Positions 25,107 through 33,664 of a stretch of DNA of 64,000 nucleotides are shown piece after piece. The stretch is from NCBI RefSeq assembly GCF_023101685.1, contig NZ_CP082164.1, positions 4,154,001-4,218,000 of the forward strand, given 5' to 3'. The number at the start of each line of letters is the position of its first letter. Position 1 is the stretch's first letter. This stretch comes from Bradyrhizobium sp. 186. Lineage in GTDB: Bacteria > Pseudomonadota > Alphaproteobacteria > Rhizobiales > Xanthobacteraceae. The notes below the pieces were generated by a model. The model saw only the letters and a list, made by a program, of their open reading frames with translations. It did not search any database and was not told the DNA's origin. A program made the translations under genes and the position numbers.

Positions 25107-28100
25107 ATGTCTACGCAGGAAAAGCTCGGCTTCTGCACGCTCTGCCGCTCCCGTTGCGGCACGATCAACGTCGTCGAGAATGACAGGCTCGTCGCGGTGC
25201 GGCCGAACCCGGCCCACCCGACCGGCAAGGCGATATGCCCGAAAGGCAGGGCCGCGCCGGAGATCGCGCATTCGGCCCGCCGCCTGAAGACGCCATTGCG
25301 ACGCACCGCACCGAAGGGGGCCGCCGATCCCGGCTTCGTGCCGATATCCTGGGACGAAGCGCTGACCGAGATCGCCGAGCGGCTGGGGCGCTACCGGCGA
25401 GAGACCGGGCCGGAATCGGTCGCGTTCGCGGTGACCTCCGGTTCGTCGTCCTCGACATCCGACAGCCTGGACTGGATTCAGCGCTTCATCCGTGGCTTCG
25501 GCAGTCCGAACAACTGCTTCTCCACCGAGATCTGCAATTGGCACAAGGACCACGCCCACGCCTTCACCTTTGGCTGTGGCCTGCCGACGGCGGATTATCG
25601 CAATTCCGAACTGATCCTGCTCTGGGGCCACAACCCCGCCAATGTATGGCTCGCCCAAGCGGAGGCGATCGGCGCCGCGCGGGCGAGGGGGGCAAAGCTT
25701 GCGGTGATCGACCCACGTCGGGCCGGCTCGGCACGGGACGCTGATCTCTGGCTGCGGATCCGCCCCGGCACCGACGCGGCGCTGGCGCTCGGCCTGGCGC
25801 GCTGGCTCATCGTCAACCGCGCCTACGACGCCGACTTCGTGCGGCGCTGGACCAATGCAGCCTTCCTGATCCGCAACAGCGACGGCTGTTTTCTGCGTGC
25901 ACGCGATGCCGGACTCGAAGGAGACGGTTTCCTGGTCTGGGACGAGGTCGCAGGCAGGGCGGTGCTGGCCGAGGACGGGCTCGCGACAGCCGCGCTCGAG
26001 GGATGCTTCGATGTCATCGGCCCTCAAGGCCCGGTCGCCTGCCGCACTGGTTTCGATCACTATGTGGCGGCGACCGAGCCCTACGATGCCGCAACGGTCG
26101 GGCGTATCACCGGCATCCCGGCGGCGCAGGTTGAGCAGCTCGCGGTCACGATCTCGGCGGCAGCGTCGGTCTGCTATCACGGCTGGACCGGGCTCGGACA
26201 GCACACCAATGCCTCACAGACCGAACGCGCCGTCGCAACGCTCTATGCACTGACCGGCTGCTTCGATGCGCCAGGCGGCAATGTCAGGATGCCGAGCCTT
26301 CCGGTGCCCTCGCTGCATTCGATCGCGATGATCGCGCCGGAGACGAGAGCACGCACGCTCGGGCTTTCGGAGCGCCCGCTCGGCCCGCCGACCGACGGCT
26401 GGATCACCTCCAGCGACTTCTACGACGCGGCGCTGACCGGAAAGCCCTACCGCGTGCGCGCGCTGTTCGCATTCGGCTCCAACCTTCTGGTGTCGCATCC
26501 TGCGCCGGAGCGTGGACGGGAGGCACTGAAAGCACTCGATTTCCAGGTTCACTGCGATCTGTTCCTGAACCCGACCGCCGAGATGGCCGACATCGTGCTG
26601 CCGGTGTCGAGTCCCTGGGAGCACGAGGCGCTCCGCCTCGGTTTCGAGATCTCGCCCGAGGCGCAGGAACTGGTGCAGTTGCGCCCGCAGATGATTCCGC
26701 GGCAGGGCGATGCCCGTTCCGATATGTGGATCGTATTCCAGCTCGCGAAACGGCTCGGCATGGGCGAGCTATTCTTCGACGGCGATATCGAGAAGGGTTT
26801 TGAGCATCTGCTCGCCCCGCTTGGACTCGACCTCGAAGCGCTACGGGCGAGGCCGGAAGGCATTCGCGTGCCACTCAAGCACGTTCATCGCAAATACGAG
26901 ACGACCGGCTTCGCCACCCAGACCGGGAAGGTCGAACTCTATTCGGAGTTGCTGCATCGCCATGGCTATCCGGCGGTGCCGCGCTTCATCGAGCCGGCCG
27001 AGCAACGCGACGAGGCGTTTCCGCTGACGCTGTTCTCCGCCAATAGCGGCTATTTCTGCCACAGCCAGCATCGCGGCATCAATGCGCTACGCCGCAAGCG
27101 CGCGGAACCGACAGCCGAGATCCATCCCGAGCTCGCCCGTCGCAAGAATATCCTGGAGGGCGACTGGATGTTGGTGCGCAGTCGCATCGGCACGATCCGG
27201 ATGCGCGCGGCCTTTAACGAAGCGCTCGCGCAGGATGTGGTGGCGAGCGACTATGGCTGGTGGCAACCTGCGCCAGATCTCGGCCTGCCGGGCTATCTAC
27301 CGGACGAGACGCGGCCCATCGGCGCCAGCTTCAACGCCATTATCTCGGAAGGCGGGCGCGATCCCCTCAGCGGAGCGTTGGCGCTGCGCTCCTTTGCCTG
27401 CGACGTCGAGCGTGACGAGACCACCTCCTGGCAGGGCTGGCGGTCGTTCGTCGTTGCAAAGCGCCGGGAGGAATGTAGCGACGTAGTGGCGTTGACATTA
27501 CGACCGGTCGATGGCGGCTCACTTCCGGCTTTCCGGCCCGGCCAATACGTCAGCTTCCGGATTGGCGAGGCGATCCGCTCCTATTCGCTCACGGGATGCG
27601 CGGTCGCTGCGCCCGATGCCTACCACATCGGTGTCAGGCACATCGCAGGCGGACAAGTTTCGACGGTGGTCCGGCATAAGCTCGCACCCGGCGACACCGT
27701 TGAATTGCAGTCACCGAAGGGCGACTTCGTGCTGCCGTTGCGCAACGAGTTTCCGGTCGTCTTGATCGCCGGCGGCATCGGTATCACGCCATTCTTGTCT
27801 TACCTCGAAACGCTTGAAGGCGGCACCGATGAACCGCGCGTCACGCTGCACTATGGGTGCCGCGATGGCGCAAGCCGGCCGTTCCACCATCGGCTTGAAG
27901 CGTTGCGGCAGAGGTTGCCGAACTTGACGCTCGTCACGCATCTGAGCCGCCCGCAGAGCGGCGACCGCTTCGACCGACTGGGGCGGTTCGCGGCATCGGA
28001 TATCGACACGGAATTGCTGCGCAAACGCGCGCGCATCTACATGTGTGCGTCGGATGCGATGATGGAAGAGGTCGGCGCGGCTCTGCATGCGCGAGGCGTA

Positions 28101-28424
28101 CCGGTCTTCGAGATATTCAAGGAACGCTTCCGTTCGCCCGCGCCTCGCGCGCTCGATGGCCTGCTGTCGCGCCAAATCCATTTCGCGCGCTCTGGACGCA
28201 CATTGACATGGTCGCCACAGGCGCCGCTTGCCAGTATTCTCGCAGCGGCGGAAACTGCGGGCATTGCGATTCCGAGCGGCTGCCGTGTCGGACAATGCGA
28301 GAGCTGCGCCGTGCCGATAAAAACCGGCGAGGTCCGCCATCTCGTCGATTGCCCGGAGCTGGATCACGGGCATTGCCTGACCTGTCAGGCCGTTCCACTT
28401 TCCGATCTCGTCATCGACGCATGA
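25107..28424 (+). CDS. Molybdopterin oxidoreductase fused to FAD/NAD reductase and 2Fe-2S ferredoxin
   Basis: A single 1105-residue polypeptide. An N-terminal [4Fe-4S] site is C10, C13, C17 and C44. The bis-MGD molybdoenzyme body follows, with Cys143 in TEICNWHKD at the usual Mo-ligand position, and the dinucleotide-binding domain ends near residue 765. Then an FNR-type FAD domain (FRPGQYVSFRIGEAIRSYSL), an NAD(P) domain (VVLIAGGIGITPFLSYLE) and a C-terminal plant-type 2Fe-2S domain (C1059, C1064, C1067 and C1093). The architecture would pass electrons between NAD(P)H and a molybdenum site inside one chain. No Tat signal, so cytoplasmic. Start ATG 25107 lies 2 bases after the previous stop with AAGG upstream. 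Substrate unknown; it is cotranscribed with a mu-crystallin gene. Confidence 0.88.
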   Translation: MSTQEKLGFCTLCRSRCGTINVVENDRLVAVRPNPAHPTGKAICPKGRAAPEIAHSARRLKTPLRRTAPKGAADPGFVPISWDEALTEIAERLGRYRRETGPESVAFAVTSGSSSSTSDSLDWIQRFIRGFGSPNNCFSTEICNWHKDHAHAFTFGCGLPTADYRNSELILLWGHNPANVWLAQAEAIGAARARGAKLAVIDPRRAGSARDADLWLRIRPGTDAALALGLARWLIVNRAYDADFVRRWTNAAFLIRNSDGCFLRARDAGLEGDGFLVWDEVAGRAVLAEDGLATAALEGCFDVIGPQGPVACRTGFDHYVAATEPYDAATVGRITGIPAAQVEQLAVTISAAASVCYHGWTGLGQHTNASQTERAVATLYALTGCFDAPGGNVRMPSLPVPSLHSIAMIAPETRARTLGLSERPLGPPTDGWITSSDFYDAALTGKPYRVRALFAFGSNLLVSHPAPERGREALKALDFQVHCDLFLNPTAEMADIVLPVSSPWEHEALRLGFEISPEAQELVQLRPQMIPRQGDARSDMWIVFQLAKRLGMGELFFDGDIEKGFEHLLAPLGLDLEALRARPEGIRVPLKHVHRKYETTGFATQTGKVELYSELLHRHGYPAVPRFIEPAEQRDEAFPLTLFSANSGYFCHSQHRGINALRRKRAEPTAEIHPELARRKNILEGDWMLVRSRIGTIRMRAAFNEALAQDVVASDYGWWQPAPDLGLPGYLPDETRPIGASFNAIISEGGRDPLSGALALRSFACDVERDETTSWQGWRSFVVAKRREECSDVVALTLRPVDGGSLPAFRPGQYVSFRIGEAIRSYSLTGCAVAAPDAYHIGVRHIAGGQVSTVVRHKLAPGDTVELQSPKGDFVLPLRNEFPVVLIAGGIGITPFLSYLETLEGGTDEPRVTLHYGCRDGASRPFHHRLEALRQRLPNLTLVTHLSRPQSGDRFDRLGRFAASDIDTELLRKRARIYMCASDAMMEEVGAALHARGVPVFEIFKERFRSPAPRALDGLLSRQIHFARSGRTLTWSPQAPLASILAAAETAGIAIPSGCRVGQCESCAVPIKTGEVRHLVDCPELDHGHCLTCQAVPLSDLVIDA

Positions 28425-29077
28425 CGGGGATAGCGGAAGCTGGGTCAACTAGTGATCGCTTCCTGTGCGGGATCGTCGCTCGCCGTCCGCTTGGCCACGG
28501 CCACAGTCAGCATGGTGACCGGCCCGATCGCGAGACCCGGCGAAGCAGCACGGCCGATGAGATGGATCTCGGCCACCGCCGTCAAGCTTCGCCGAAACCG
28601 TCGCGCACAAGCGCAAGCACGGCAGCAAGCGGCCTCGCCGTCGGGTCCAGCGACGCGGAAATGCAGCGTCGCACCCTGCTTGCGGCGGCGCTAGGCAAGA
28701 ATCGCTTCTTCGTGACCCAGATCACCAATCCGGCGTATCTGGTGCCGATCCCGGCGAAGCATGTCACGGTCATCTTCGAAGTCTGCCATTTGTCCGGCGC
28801 CGAGCGCGCGGCATTCCTCGATGCGTATGGACGCGCGCATCCCGGACGATTGCGCGCACCCCACCGCGAAGCGCGCACGCGTACCATCTCGGTGACCGTA
28901 CCTGACCTCGGCGACGACATGAAGAATCGCGCGCTCGAACAGCTCATTGTGGACTTCGCAGCGCAGCAAGCGGCCACGATCAGGTTCGGTCGAGAGCCAG
29001 CCCCGCATGATCTGACGCGGACGTGGCTCACGAGCAAGCTGGGTCACGGCATGCGAGATTTTGCAAGAACGCAGTGA
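28421..29077 (+). CDS. Hypothetical protein, doubtful 5' half
   Basis: A 218-codon frame whose ATG overlaps the stop of the molybdoenzyme gene (ATGA). The second half (from about 28670) has good GC-biased third positions and reads like a protein (NRFFVTQITNPAYLVPIPAK, then ISVTVPDLGDDMKNRALEQL). The first half is rich in Arg, Ser, His and Gln and lies over a minus-strand relic of an HPr-EI gene, so it is probably not real coding sequence. It overlaps the end of the convergent formamidase gene by 34 bases. I do not recognise the family; it may be a fragment fused by decay. Confidence 0.3.
   Translation: MTGIAEAGSTSDRFLCGIVARRPLGHGHSQHGDRPDRETRRSSTADEMDLGHRRQASPKPSRTSASTAASGLAVGSSDAEMQRRTLLAAALGKNRFFVTQITNPAYLVPIPAKHVTVIFEVCHLSGAERAAFLDAYGRAHPGRLRAPHREARTRTISVTVPDLGDDMKNRALEQLIVDFAAQQAATIRFGREPAPHDLTRTWLTSKLGHGMRDFARTQ
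28447..28690 (-). pseudogene. Relic of an HPr-EI phosphotransfer gene (DhaM/PtsP-like)
   Basis: On the minus strand, three phases in order read QGATLHFRVAGPDGEAA, then LAAVLALVRDGFGEA, then AEIHLIGRAASPGLAIGPVT, ending in a stop soon after. These match the C-terminal half of an HPr domain and the start of an Enzyme I domain with its ASPGLAIGP motif, as in DhaM or nitrogen-PTS fusion proteins. At least two phase changes and loss of all the rest show it is dead. No other PTS or Dha gene is nearby, so this is a leftover of a deleted locus. Confidence 0.5.
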
Positions 29078-29982
29078 ATCCCCTTGTTGCCGTCGACCAT
29101 TTGAGTGACCCGTAGGTCCGCCGCGATGGAGCAGAGCGTATACGCATCCTGCGCGCAGAGGCTACTCCGCTCGCGGATCAGCGCGATCATGTTGCGCAGC
29201 GCGGCCTTGGCCGCATCATCGAGATCTTCATCGAATCCCATCGTGATCCAGTCGGACGCGGTTTCCGCGCGGGGCGAGGAGAGGCGAAGATCGCGCCTGA
29301 CGTGGAATTCGAAGGTGCCGGTGAGCGCCGCCTCGATCGCGGTCAGGCAGACTTCGCCGTCGCCCTGAAGCGCGTGACCATCGCCCGCGGAAAACATCGC
29401 ACCCGGCACGAATACGGGAAAATAGACCGTGCTGCCGGCACCGAGCTCCTTGTTGTCCATGTTGCCGCCAAAGACCCGCGGCTCCTTTGAGGACAGCCGG
29501 CCCCATGTCGGCGGCGGTGCGACACCGAAATTGCCGAAGAACGGGGCGAGGGGCAGCTCCTGCCCCCAGGGAAGTTTTGCGACGTTGCGCGCGCGGTCGA
29601 GCGGAATGTGGATGCGGCGAAACTCGGGGAAGTCCTCAGGGAGAGTGCCGAGCGTCGGGACCTGGAGATTCCAGCCCCAGTTGCAGCGCAGTTCGATGTT
29701 CAGGACGCGCACCTCGAGGACGTCACCGGGCTCGGCGCCTTCGATGTGGATCGGCCCGGTGAGAAGGTGCGGTCCTGGACCGCGAAACGTGCTTGCCAGC
29801 ACATCCGCGTGTCCGGGCACCACGTCAAAGCCGAGTGACGGATCGGGCAGATCATCTGGCTCGCCGGAGAGCGTTTCGATTTTTACGCGGTCTCCGGGTG
29901 AGATCCGGAGCGCCGGCTTCAGCCGTCCATCCCAAAGTCCCCACTGAACGTTTCCGGGAGTGGATCGAAGAATGAAGTCCAT
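29044..29982 (-). CDS. Acetamidase/formamidase family protein
   Basis: A 312-residue FmdA/AmdA-type amidase that hydrolyses formamide or short aliphatic amides to ammonia and the acid. Typical blocks are LTGPIHIEGAEPGDVLEVRV, GWNLQVPTLG, FGNFGVAPPP, GGNMDNKELGAGSTVYFPVF and GAMFSAGDGHALQGDGEVC, which carry the zinc-binding and active-site residues. It lies 9 bases downstream of the NCS1 permease gene, in an operon led by a MarR-type operator. It may release the last nitrogen from a ring-derived amide. Confidence 0.92.
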   Translation of the reverse strand: MDFILRSTPGNVQWGLWDGRLKPALRISPGDRVKIETLSGEPDDLPDPSLGFDVVPGHADVLASTFRGPGPHLLTGPIHIEGAEPGDVLEVRVLNIELRCNWGWNLQVPTLGTLPEDFPEFRRIHIPLDRARNVAKLPWGQELPLAPFFGNFGVAPPPTWGRLSSKEPRVFGGNMDNKELGAGSTVYFPVFVPGAMFSAGDGHALQGDGEVCLTAIEAALTGTFEFHVRRDLRLSSPRAETASDWITMGFDEDLDDAAKAALRNMIALIRERSSLCAQDAYTLCSIAADLRVTQMVDGNKGIHCVLAKSRMP

Positions 29983-29991
29983 GACTCGCCG

Positions 29992-31410
29992 TCACCTCCC
30001 TGCGGTGCTCGCAGCGATCGAAGAAGTCGAGGTCACGTGCTTGCCGAGGACCAGATAGACCAGGCCAGAGACCCCGATCCCGAACAGCCAGCTCAGATCG
30101 GCGCCGCCCAGGAAGTTGATCGAGATCGGCCCCTGGAGCGCACCGACCAGGCCGTCTTCCACCGACCATCCGGCAATGAGACCCGCAAAAAAGGCGATCA
30201 TGCCGGCCCAGTTGATGTCGCCATAGGCGCTGGCTTCCGGCGAGCGATAGAGCTCGGCGACGTTGATCTTGCCCTTGCGCTTGATGAAGAAATCCGCGAG
30301 CACCACGCCGGCCCACGGGCTCATCCACAGCAGCAGGCTGATCATCCAGTTGTCGAACGCCTTGGCGAAAGACGGCGCGAAGATGAAATACAGCGTGACC
30401 AGATAGCCGGCGATGCCGACGATGACGGTGAGCCAGAAGCGCGAGAACTTGAGCCCCGCGCTCAGTGCCGCCAGTGTCGCCGAGTAGACGTTGAGGATGT
30501 TGGTGGCGATCGGGCCGTGCAGCACCATCAGCAGGACCAGGATGCTGACCGGGCCGCCGAACACCGCGCTGACCATTTTGGCGGGATCGGTGTCGAGCGT
30601 CGTCGAGGCGATGGTGGCGCCAAGAATGCCGAGCCAGACCGTTGGCACGAACATGCCGATGTAACTGTACCAGAACACGGACTTGGCAGGCACGTTTCTC
30701 GGTGCGAAGCGCGAATAGTCGGAAGCCCATGTAACCCAGGAAATGCCCCAGCCGACACCGATCGCCGTCGTGAGCAGGGTCAGCATCGCAAGGTGCGCAC
30801 CGGGCGGCAGCGACGTTGCAAGTCCCCAATTGACGACACCGGGTCGGGTCCACGCCAGAATGCTCATCAGTACCATAATGGCGATGGTCGGCGGCACCGT
30901 GTATTTCTCGAAGGTGCGGATCGCGTAGAACCCGTAAACCCCGATCATGACCTGAGCGGCCATCACCACCGTGATGATAACGATCTCGATCAGCCAGGTG
31001 TCGGGAACGCCGAACTGGCCGAGGATGCCGATCGAAATCTTCACCGGGAAGTAGGTGTTCACGCCGATCCAGCCCAGCGTCATCACGAACATCAGGATGC
31101 TTGGCAGGTAGGCGCCGCGGACCCCGAACGCGGATCGGCTCAACACCATCTGGTTGACGCCGGTCTTGTGTCCCATCACCGTGAACGCGGCGAAGATGGC
31201 GCAGCCGACGATGTTGCCGATCACGATGACCGCGATCGTCTCCATCAATCCGAGCTTCAGGATGATGCCGAGTGCGCCAAGCGCCCAGTTGACCGGAGCG
31301 ATGTTGGCGCCCGCCCAGATCCACATCTGCTGTGGTCCGGTCGAGTCCCGGTCTGCGTCGGGAATGGGCTCGATGCTGTGAATGTCAGCGCGAAGTTCGG
31401 AATCCGTCAT
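29992..31410 (-). CDS. NCS1 family permease (cytosine/purine/allantoin/hydantoin type)
   Basis: A 472-residue transporter with about 12 membrane spans. The N-terminal GPQQMWIWAGANIAPVNWALGA motif is characteristic of NCS1 carriers that bring nucleobases, allantoin, hydantoins or nicotinamide-like rings in with H+ or Na+. ATG 31410 follows a GGGGG by about 6 bases; the frame to 31671 upstream has no such signal. The gene precedes the formamidase and starts 10 bases from a palindrome matching that in front of the amidohydrolase operon. Substrate class is inferred from family. Confidence 0.9.
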   Translation of the reverse strand: MTDSELRADIHSIEPIPDADRDSTGPQQMWIWAGANIAPVNWALGALGIILKLGLMETIAVIVIGNIVGCAIFAAFTVMGHKTGVNQMVLSRSAFGVRGAYLPSILMFVMTLGWIGVNTYFPVKISIGILGQFGVPDTWLIEIVIITVVMAAQVMIGVYGFYAIRTFEKYTVPPTIAIMVLMSILAWTRPGVVNWGLATSLPPGAHLAMLTLLTTAIGVGWGISWVTWASDYSRFAPRNVPAKSVFWYSYIGMFVPTVWLGILGATIASTTLDTDPAKMVSAVFGGPVSILVLLMVLHGPIATNILNVYSATLAALSAGLKFSRFWLTVIVGIAGYLVTLYFIFAPSFAKAFDNWMISLLLWMSPWAGVVLADFFIKRKGKINVAELYRSPEASAYGDINWAGMIAFFAGLIAGWSVEDGLVGALQGPISINFLGGADLSWLFGIGVSGLVYLVLGKHVTSTSSIAASTAGR

Positions 31411-31420
31411 GACGTCCCCC

Positions 31421-31442
31421 AATACGAAGCACACTTCGCATT
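31421..31442. promoter_or_regulatory. Candidate MarR operator in front of the NCS1/formamidase operon
   Basis: AATACGAAGCACACTTCGCATT, an inverted repeat with CGAAG and CTTCG arms around CACA. It shares the CGAAG-N4-CTTCG core and AAT/ATT ends with the palindrome at 32297-32319. It lies between 11 and 32 bases upstream of the NCS1 ATG, a position where a bound repressor would block the promoter or ribosome access. Confidence 0.6.
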
Positions 31443-31708
31443 GGCTGCAGCATAAATCGTGCCATTGGGTTCGGACTTGCCGGGCAGGGCTTGCGCTGCC
31501 GCGGGATGCAGCGCGCCTTGCACTGGATTGCCGCTGAGTTTTCAAGTGTGGGCCGGCCTCACGTGCCGTGCCGCCGCAGCATGTGTGAGACATTGCTTCG
31601 CTGTCTGGACGCATGAGAAGACGCTGAGGACGTTTGCGCCGGGAGCAGTGACGCGATGATAAATTGGGCAACCCAACTCAAAAGTGCAGCAGGCGGTCGC
31701 TCCGGCGG
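31443..31708. other. Interval with no recognised gene
   Basis: About 265 bases between the NCS1 promoter region and the end of the MarR gene. Short frames on the plus strand (31459-31659 and 31656-32012) lack ribosome sites or overlap MarR antisense. I see no RNA-like structure. Confidence 0.4.
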
Positions 31709-32203
31709 CTATTCAAATAGGGCAGCGGCGCTGTCGCGACTGGGGTTGCCGGCCACGATGCGCTGCATCATCTCGATGAACAGTGCCTGTTCGCGCTCAC
31801 TGAGATCGCCGAGCGTCGCGCGGTGCGCCCTTCGCGCTGAGCCCTCGATCTTGACGAGCAGGGCGGCGCCTGCCGGCGTCAGCCGGCACAAGCGTGCTCG
31901 GCGATCGTTCTTGTTGACGGCGCGTTCGACCAGGTTCCGTGCGGCGAGGCGCTTCAGTGCGCCGGTCGTTGTGGTTCGATCGAGGGCGATATCGGCCGCC
32001 AAAGTCGTCTGATCGGCGGTCTCGCGGACCGCCAGCGCAGAAAGCAGGCTGTATTGCAATGGTGTGATTTCGAACTCGCCGCACGCCTCCTGAAAGAGTG
32101 CGACGTGAATCTGGTGCAGCCGCCGGATCAAGTAGCCGGGACGTTGGGACAATGGCCAGGGGCGGTGCTTGCCCCCGCTGCGACGTTTCTTTGCTTGCCG
32201 CAA
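31709..32203 (-). CDS. MarR family transcriptional regulator
   Basis: A 164-residue winged-helix repressor. The core runs from GYLIRRLHQIHVALFQEAC through ITPLQYSLLSALAV, the recognition region LAADIALDRTTTTGALKRLA and the wing NKNDRRARLCRLTPAG. The start is a TTG at 32203, supported by GGGAG 8 bases upstream; no better ATG or GTG exists before the conserved region. It sits between two divergent operons that both carry CGAAG-N4-CTTCG palindromes, so it very probably represses them until a substrate or intermediate binds. Confidence 0.9.
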   Translation of the reverse strand: MRQAKKRRSGGKHRPWPLSQRPGYLIRRLHQIHVALFQEACGEFEITPLQYSLLSALAVRETADQTTLAADIALDRTTTTGALKRLAARNLVERAVNKNDRRARLCRLTPAGAALLVKIEGSARRAHRATLGDLSEREQALFIEMMQRIVAGNPSRDSAAALFE

Positions 32204-32277
32204 TGCGCGCTCTCCCAGCTTGGAACTCCGTCGCGCTTAGCTCGATTCGAGTGCGCTCGCTACCATCAGATCATGGC

Positions 32278-32293
32278 ACGAAGTTTGCTTCTG
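32278..32293. promoter_or_regulatory. Second, weaker MarR-type half-palindrome
   Basis: ACGAAG-tttg-CTTCTG, the same GAAG-N4-CTTC spacing as the main site, centred 22 bases away from the main palindrome (two helical turns). It could allow cooperative binding of two repressor dimers at the amidohydrolase promoter. Confidence 0.45.
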
Positions 32294-32296
32294 TAA

Positions 32297-32319
32297 AATA
32301 CGAAGCATGCTTCGTAATT
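32297..32319. promoter_or_regulatory. Candidate MarR operator in front of the amidohydrolase operon
   Basis: Contains a perfect 18-base palindrome TACGAAGCATGCTTCGTA (32299-32316) about 46 bases upstream of the amidohydrolase ATG. The matching site at 31421-31442 and the weaker copy at 32278 indicate one regulon. MarR proteins usually bind palindromes of this length. Confidence 0.65.
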
Positions 32320-32362
32320 CCGGGGCGGGGCAAACCGTCTGCGCGAAACAGAGGAGAGCGCC

Positions 32363-33640
32363 ATGTCCGTCACTGCCAGCTTCGACCTTCTGCTGCGAGG
32401 CGGTCGCATGATCTGCCCGGCCTCCGGTGTGGACGGCATCAGGGACATCGCCATCCGAAACGGCAAGATCGCGGCCGTCGCGCCGGACATCCTGCCGAGC
32501 AGTGCCAGCGAGGTAGTCGATGTCAGCGGCAAGCTCGTGCTGCCCGGACTGATCGACACCCATGCGCATGTCTATCAATATGTCTCCGGCCGCTTCGGCA
32601 TGAATGCCGACATGGTCGGCGTGCAATCGGGCGTAACGACGCTGGTCGATCAGGGCGGTCCGTCCTGCATGACACTGCCCGGTTTTCGCCATTTCATCGC
32701 GGAGTCCTCGGCCTCGCGCGTCTATGCGTTCCTGTCCGCGTATCTCGTCGGCGGGTTGGAGGGGCACTACTATCCGAAACTCTATAGTCCGGACGGTGTC
32801 GACATCGATGCGACCGTCAAATCGGCGATGGCCAATCTCGACATCGTGCGCGGCATCAAGGCCCATGCGGAGATCGGCGGCTTTGCGCGCTGGGGAATCC
32901 GCGTCATCGAGATGGCCGCCGAGATCGGTCGCCGTGCCGATCTTCCCGTCTATGTGCATTTCGGCCAGCTCTGGGGTTTGCCCGAGAGCGGCGTCAATGG
33001 CGAAGATGCGGACACCATCCTGACCCGCGTGATCCCGCTCTTGCGTGAAGGCGACATTCTCGCGCATCCCTTCACGCGCCATCCCGGCGGCTTCGTCAAC
33101 CGCGAGGGCGAGGTGCATCCGGTGATCCAGGCGGCGCTCGATCGCGGCCTGAGGGTTGACGTCGGTCACGGCAGCCACTTCTCGTACCGGCTTGCGAAGA
33201 AGGCGATCGCGGCCGGCATCATTCCGACGACGCTCGGGGCAGACATTCACGGCTACAACACGCATGTGCCCGCGCCGGCCGGGACCCCCGACCAGCACGA
33301 GGATGAGGAAAACCACCCCTTCGCCGGGCAGGCCAAGTTCAGCCTGGTACAGGCTATGAGCTCGATGATGGCGCTTGGCTTGTCGCTCGAGCAGGTGGTG
33401 CCGATGGTCACCTCCAATCCGGCCAAGATGCTCGGCCGCAGCGAAGAGATCGGCGCTCTCAAGGTCGGCCGGGATGCGGACATCTCCGTTCTCACGGAGA
33501 AGAACGGCCGCTTCGCCCTCAAGGACAACGAGAAGAACGAGGTGATCGCCGAGCGTCTGCTTCAGCCGGCGTTCTGCCTGCGCGCCGGTACGCGCTTTGA
33601 CGCCGTCGCGCCGATCCTGCCGCAGGCCGTCGCGGCGTAG
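32363..33640 (+). CDS. Amidohydrolase superfamily metal-dependent hydrolase (D-aminoacylase/dihydroorotase-like)
   Basis: A 425-residue TIM-barrel hydrolase. Metal-site residues are evident: H67 and H69 in DTHAH, K166 or H168 in GIKAHAE, H199 in YVHFG, H235 in ILAHPF and D294 in GADIHG. This is a full set for a one- or two-metal centre. Relatives open cyclic amides or deacylate amino acids. The ATG at 32363 follows GAGGAGAG. First gene of a long operon that includes a molybdenum hydroxylase and a Liv importer; it probably cleaves a ring or amide bond made available by hydroxylation. Confidence 0.9.
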   Translation: MSVTASFDLLLRGGRMICPASGVDGIRDIAIRNGKIAAVAPDILPSSASEVVDVSGKLVLPGLIDTHAHVYQYVSGRFGMNADMVGVQSGVTTLVDQGGPSCMTLPGFRHFIAESSASRVYAFLSAYLVGGLEGHYYPKLYSPDGVDIDATVKSAMANLDIVRGIKAHAEIGGFARWGIRVIEMAAEIGRRADLPVYVHFGQLWGLPESGVNGEDADTILTRVIPLLREGDILAHPFTRHPGGFVNREGEVHPVIQAALDRGLRVDVGHGSHFSYRLAKKAIAAGIIPTTLGADIHGYNTHVPAPAGTPDQHEDEENHPFAGQAKFSLVQAMSSMMALGLSLEQVVPMVTSNPAKMLGRSEEIGALKVGRDADISVLTEKNGRFALKDNEKNEVIAERLLQPAFCLRAGTRFDAVAPILPQAVAA

Positions 33641-33664
33641 CGCGCGGTGAAGGAGGACGCCGGC

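Noticed and set aside
30037..31455. A 472-codon plus-strand frame.
   Set aside because: Antisense to the NCS1 permease; composition is dominated by Asp, Gln, His and Arg, typical of a shadow frame.
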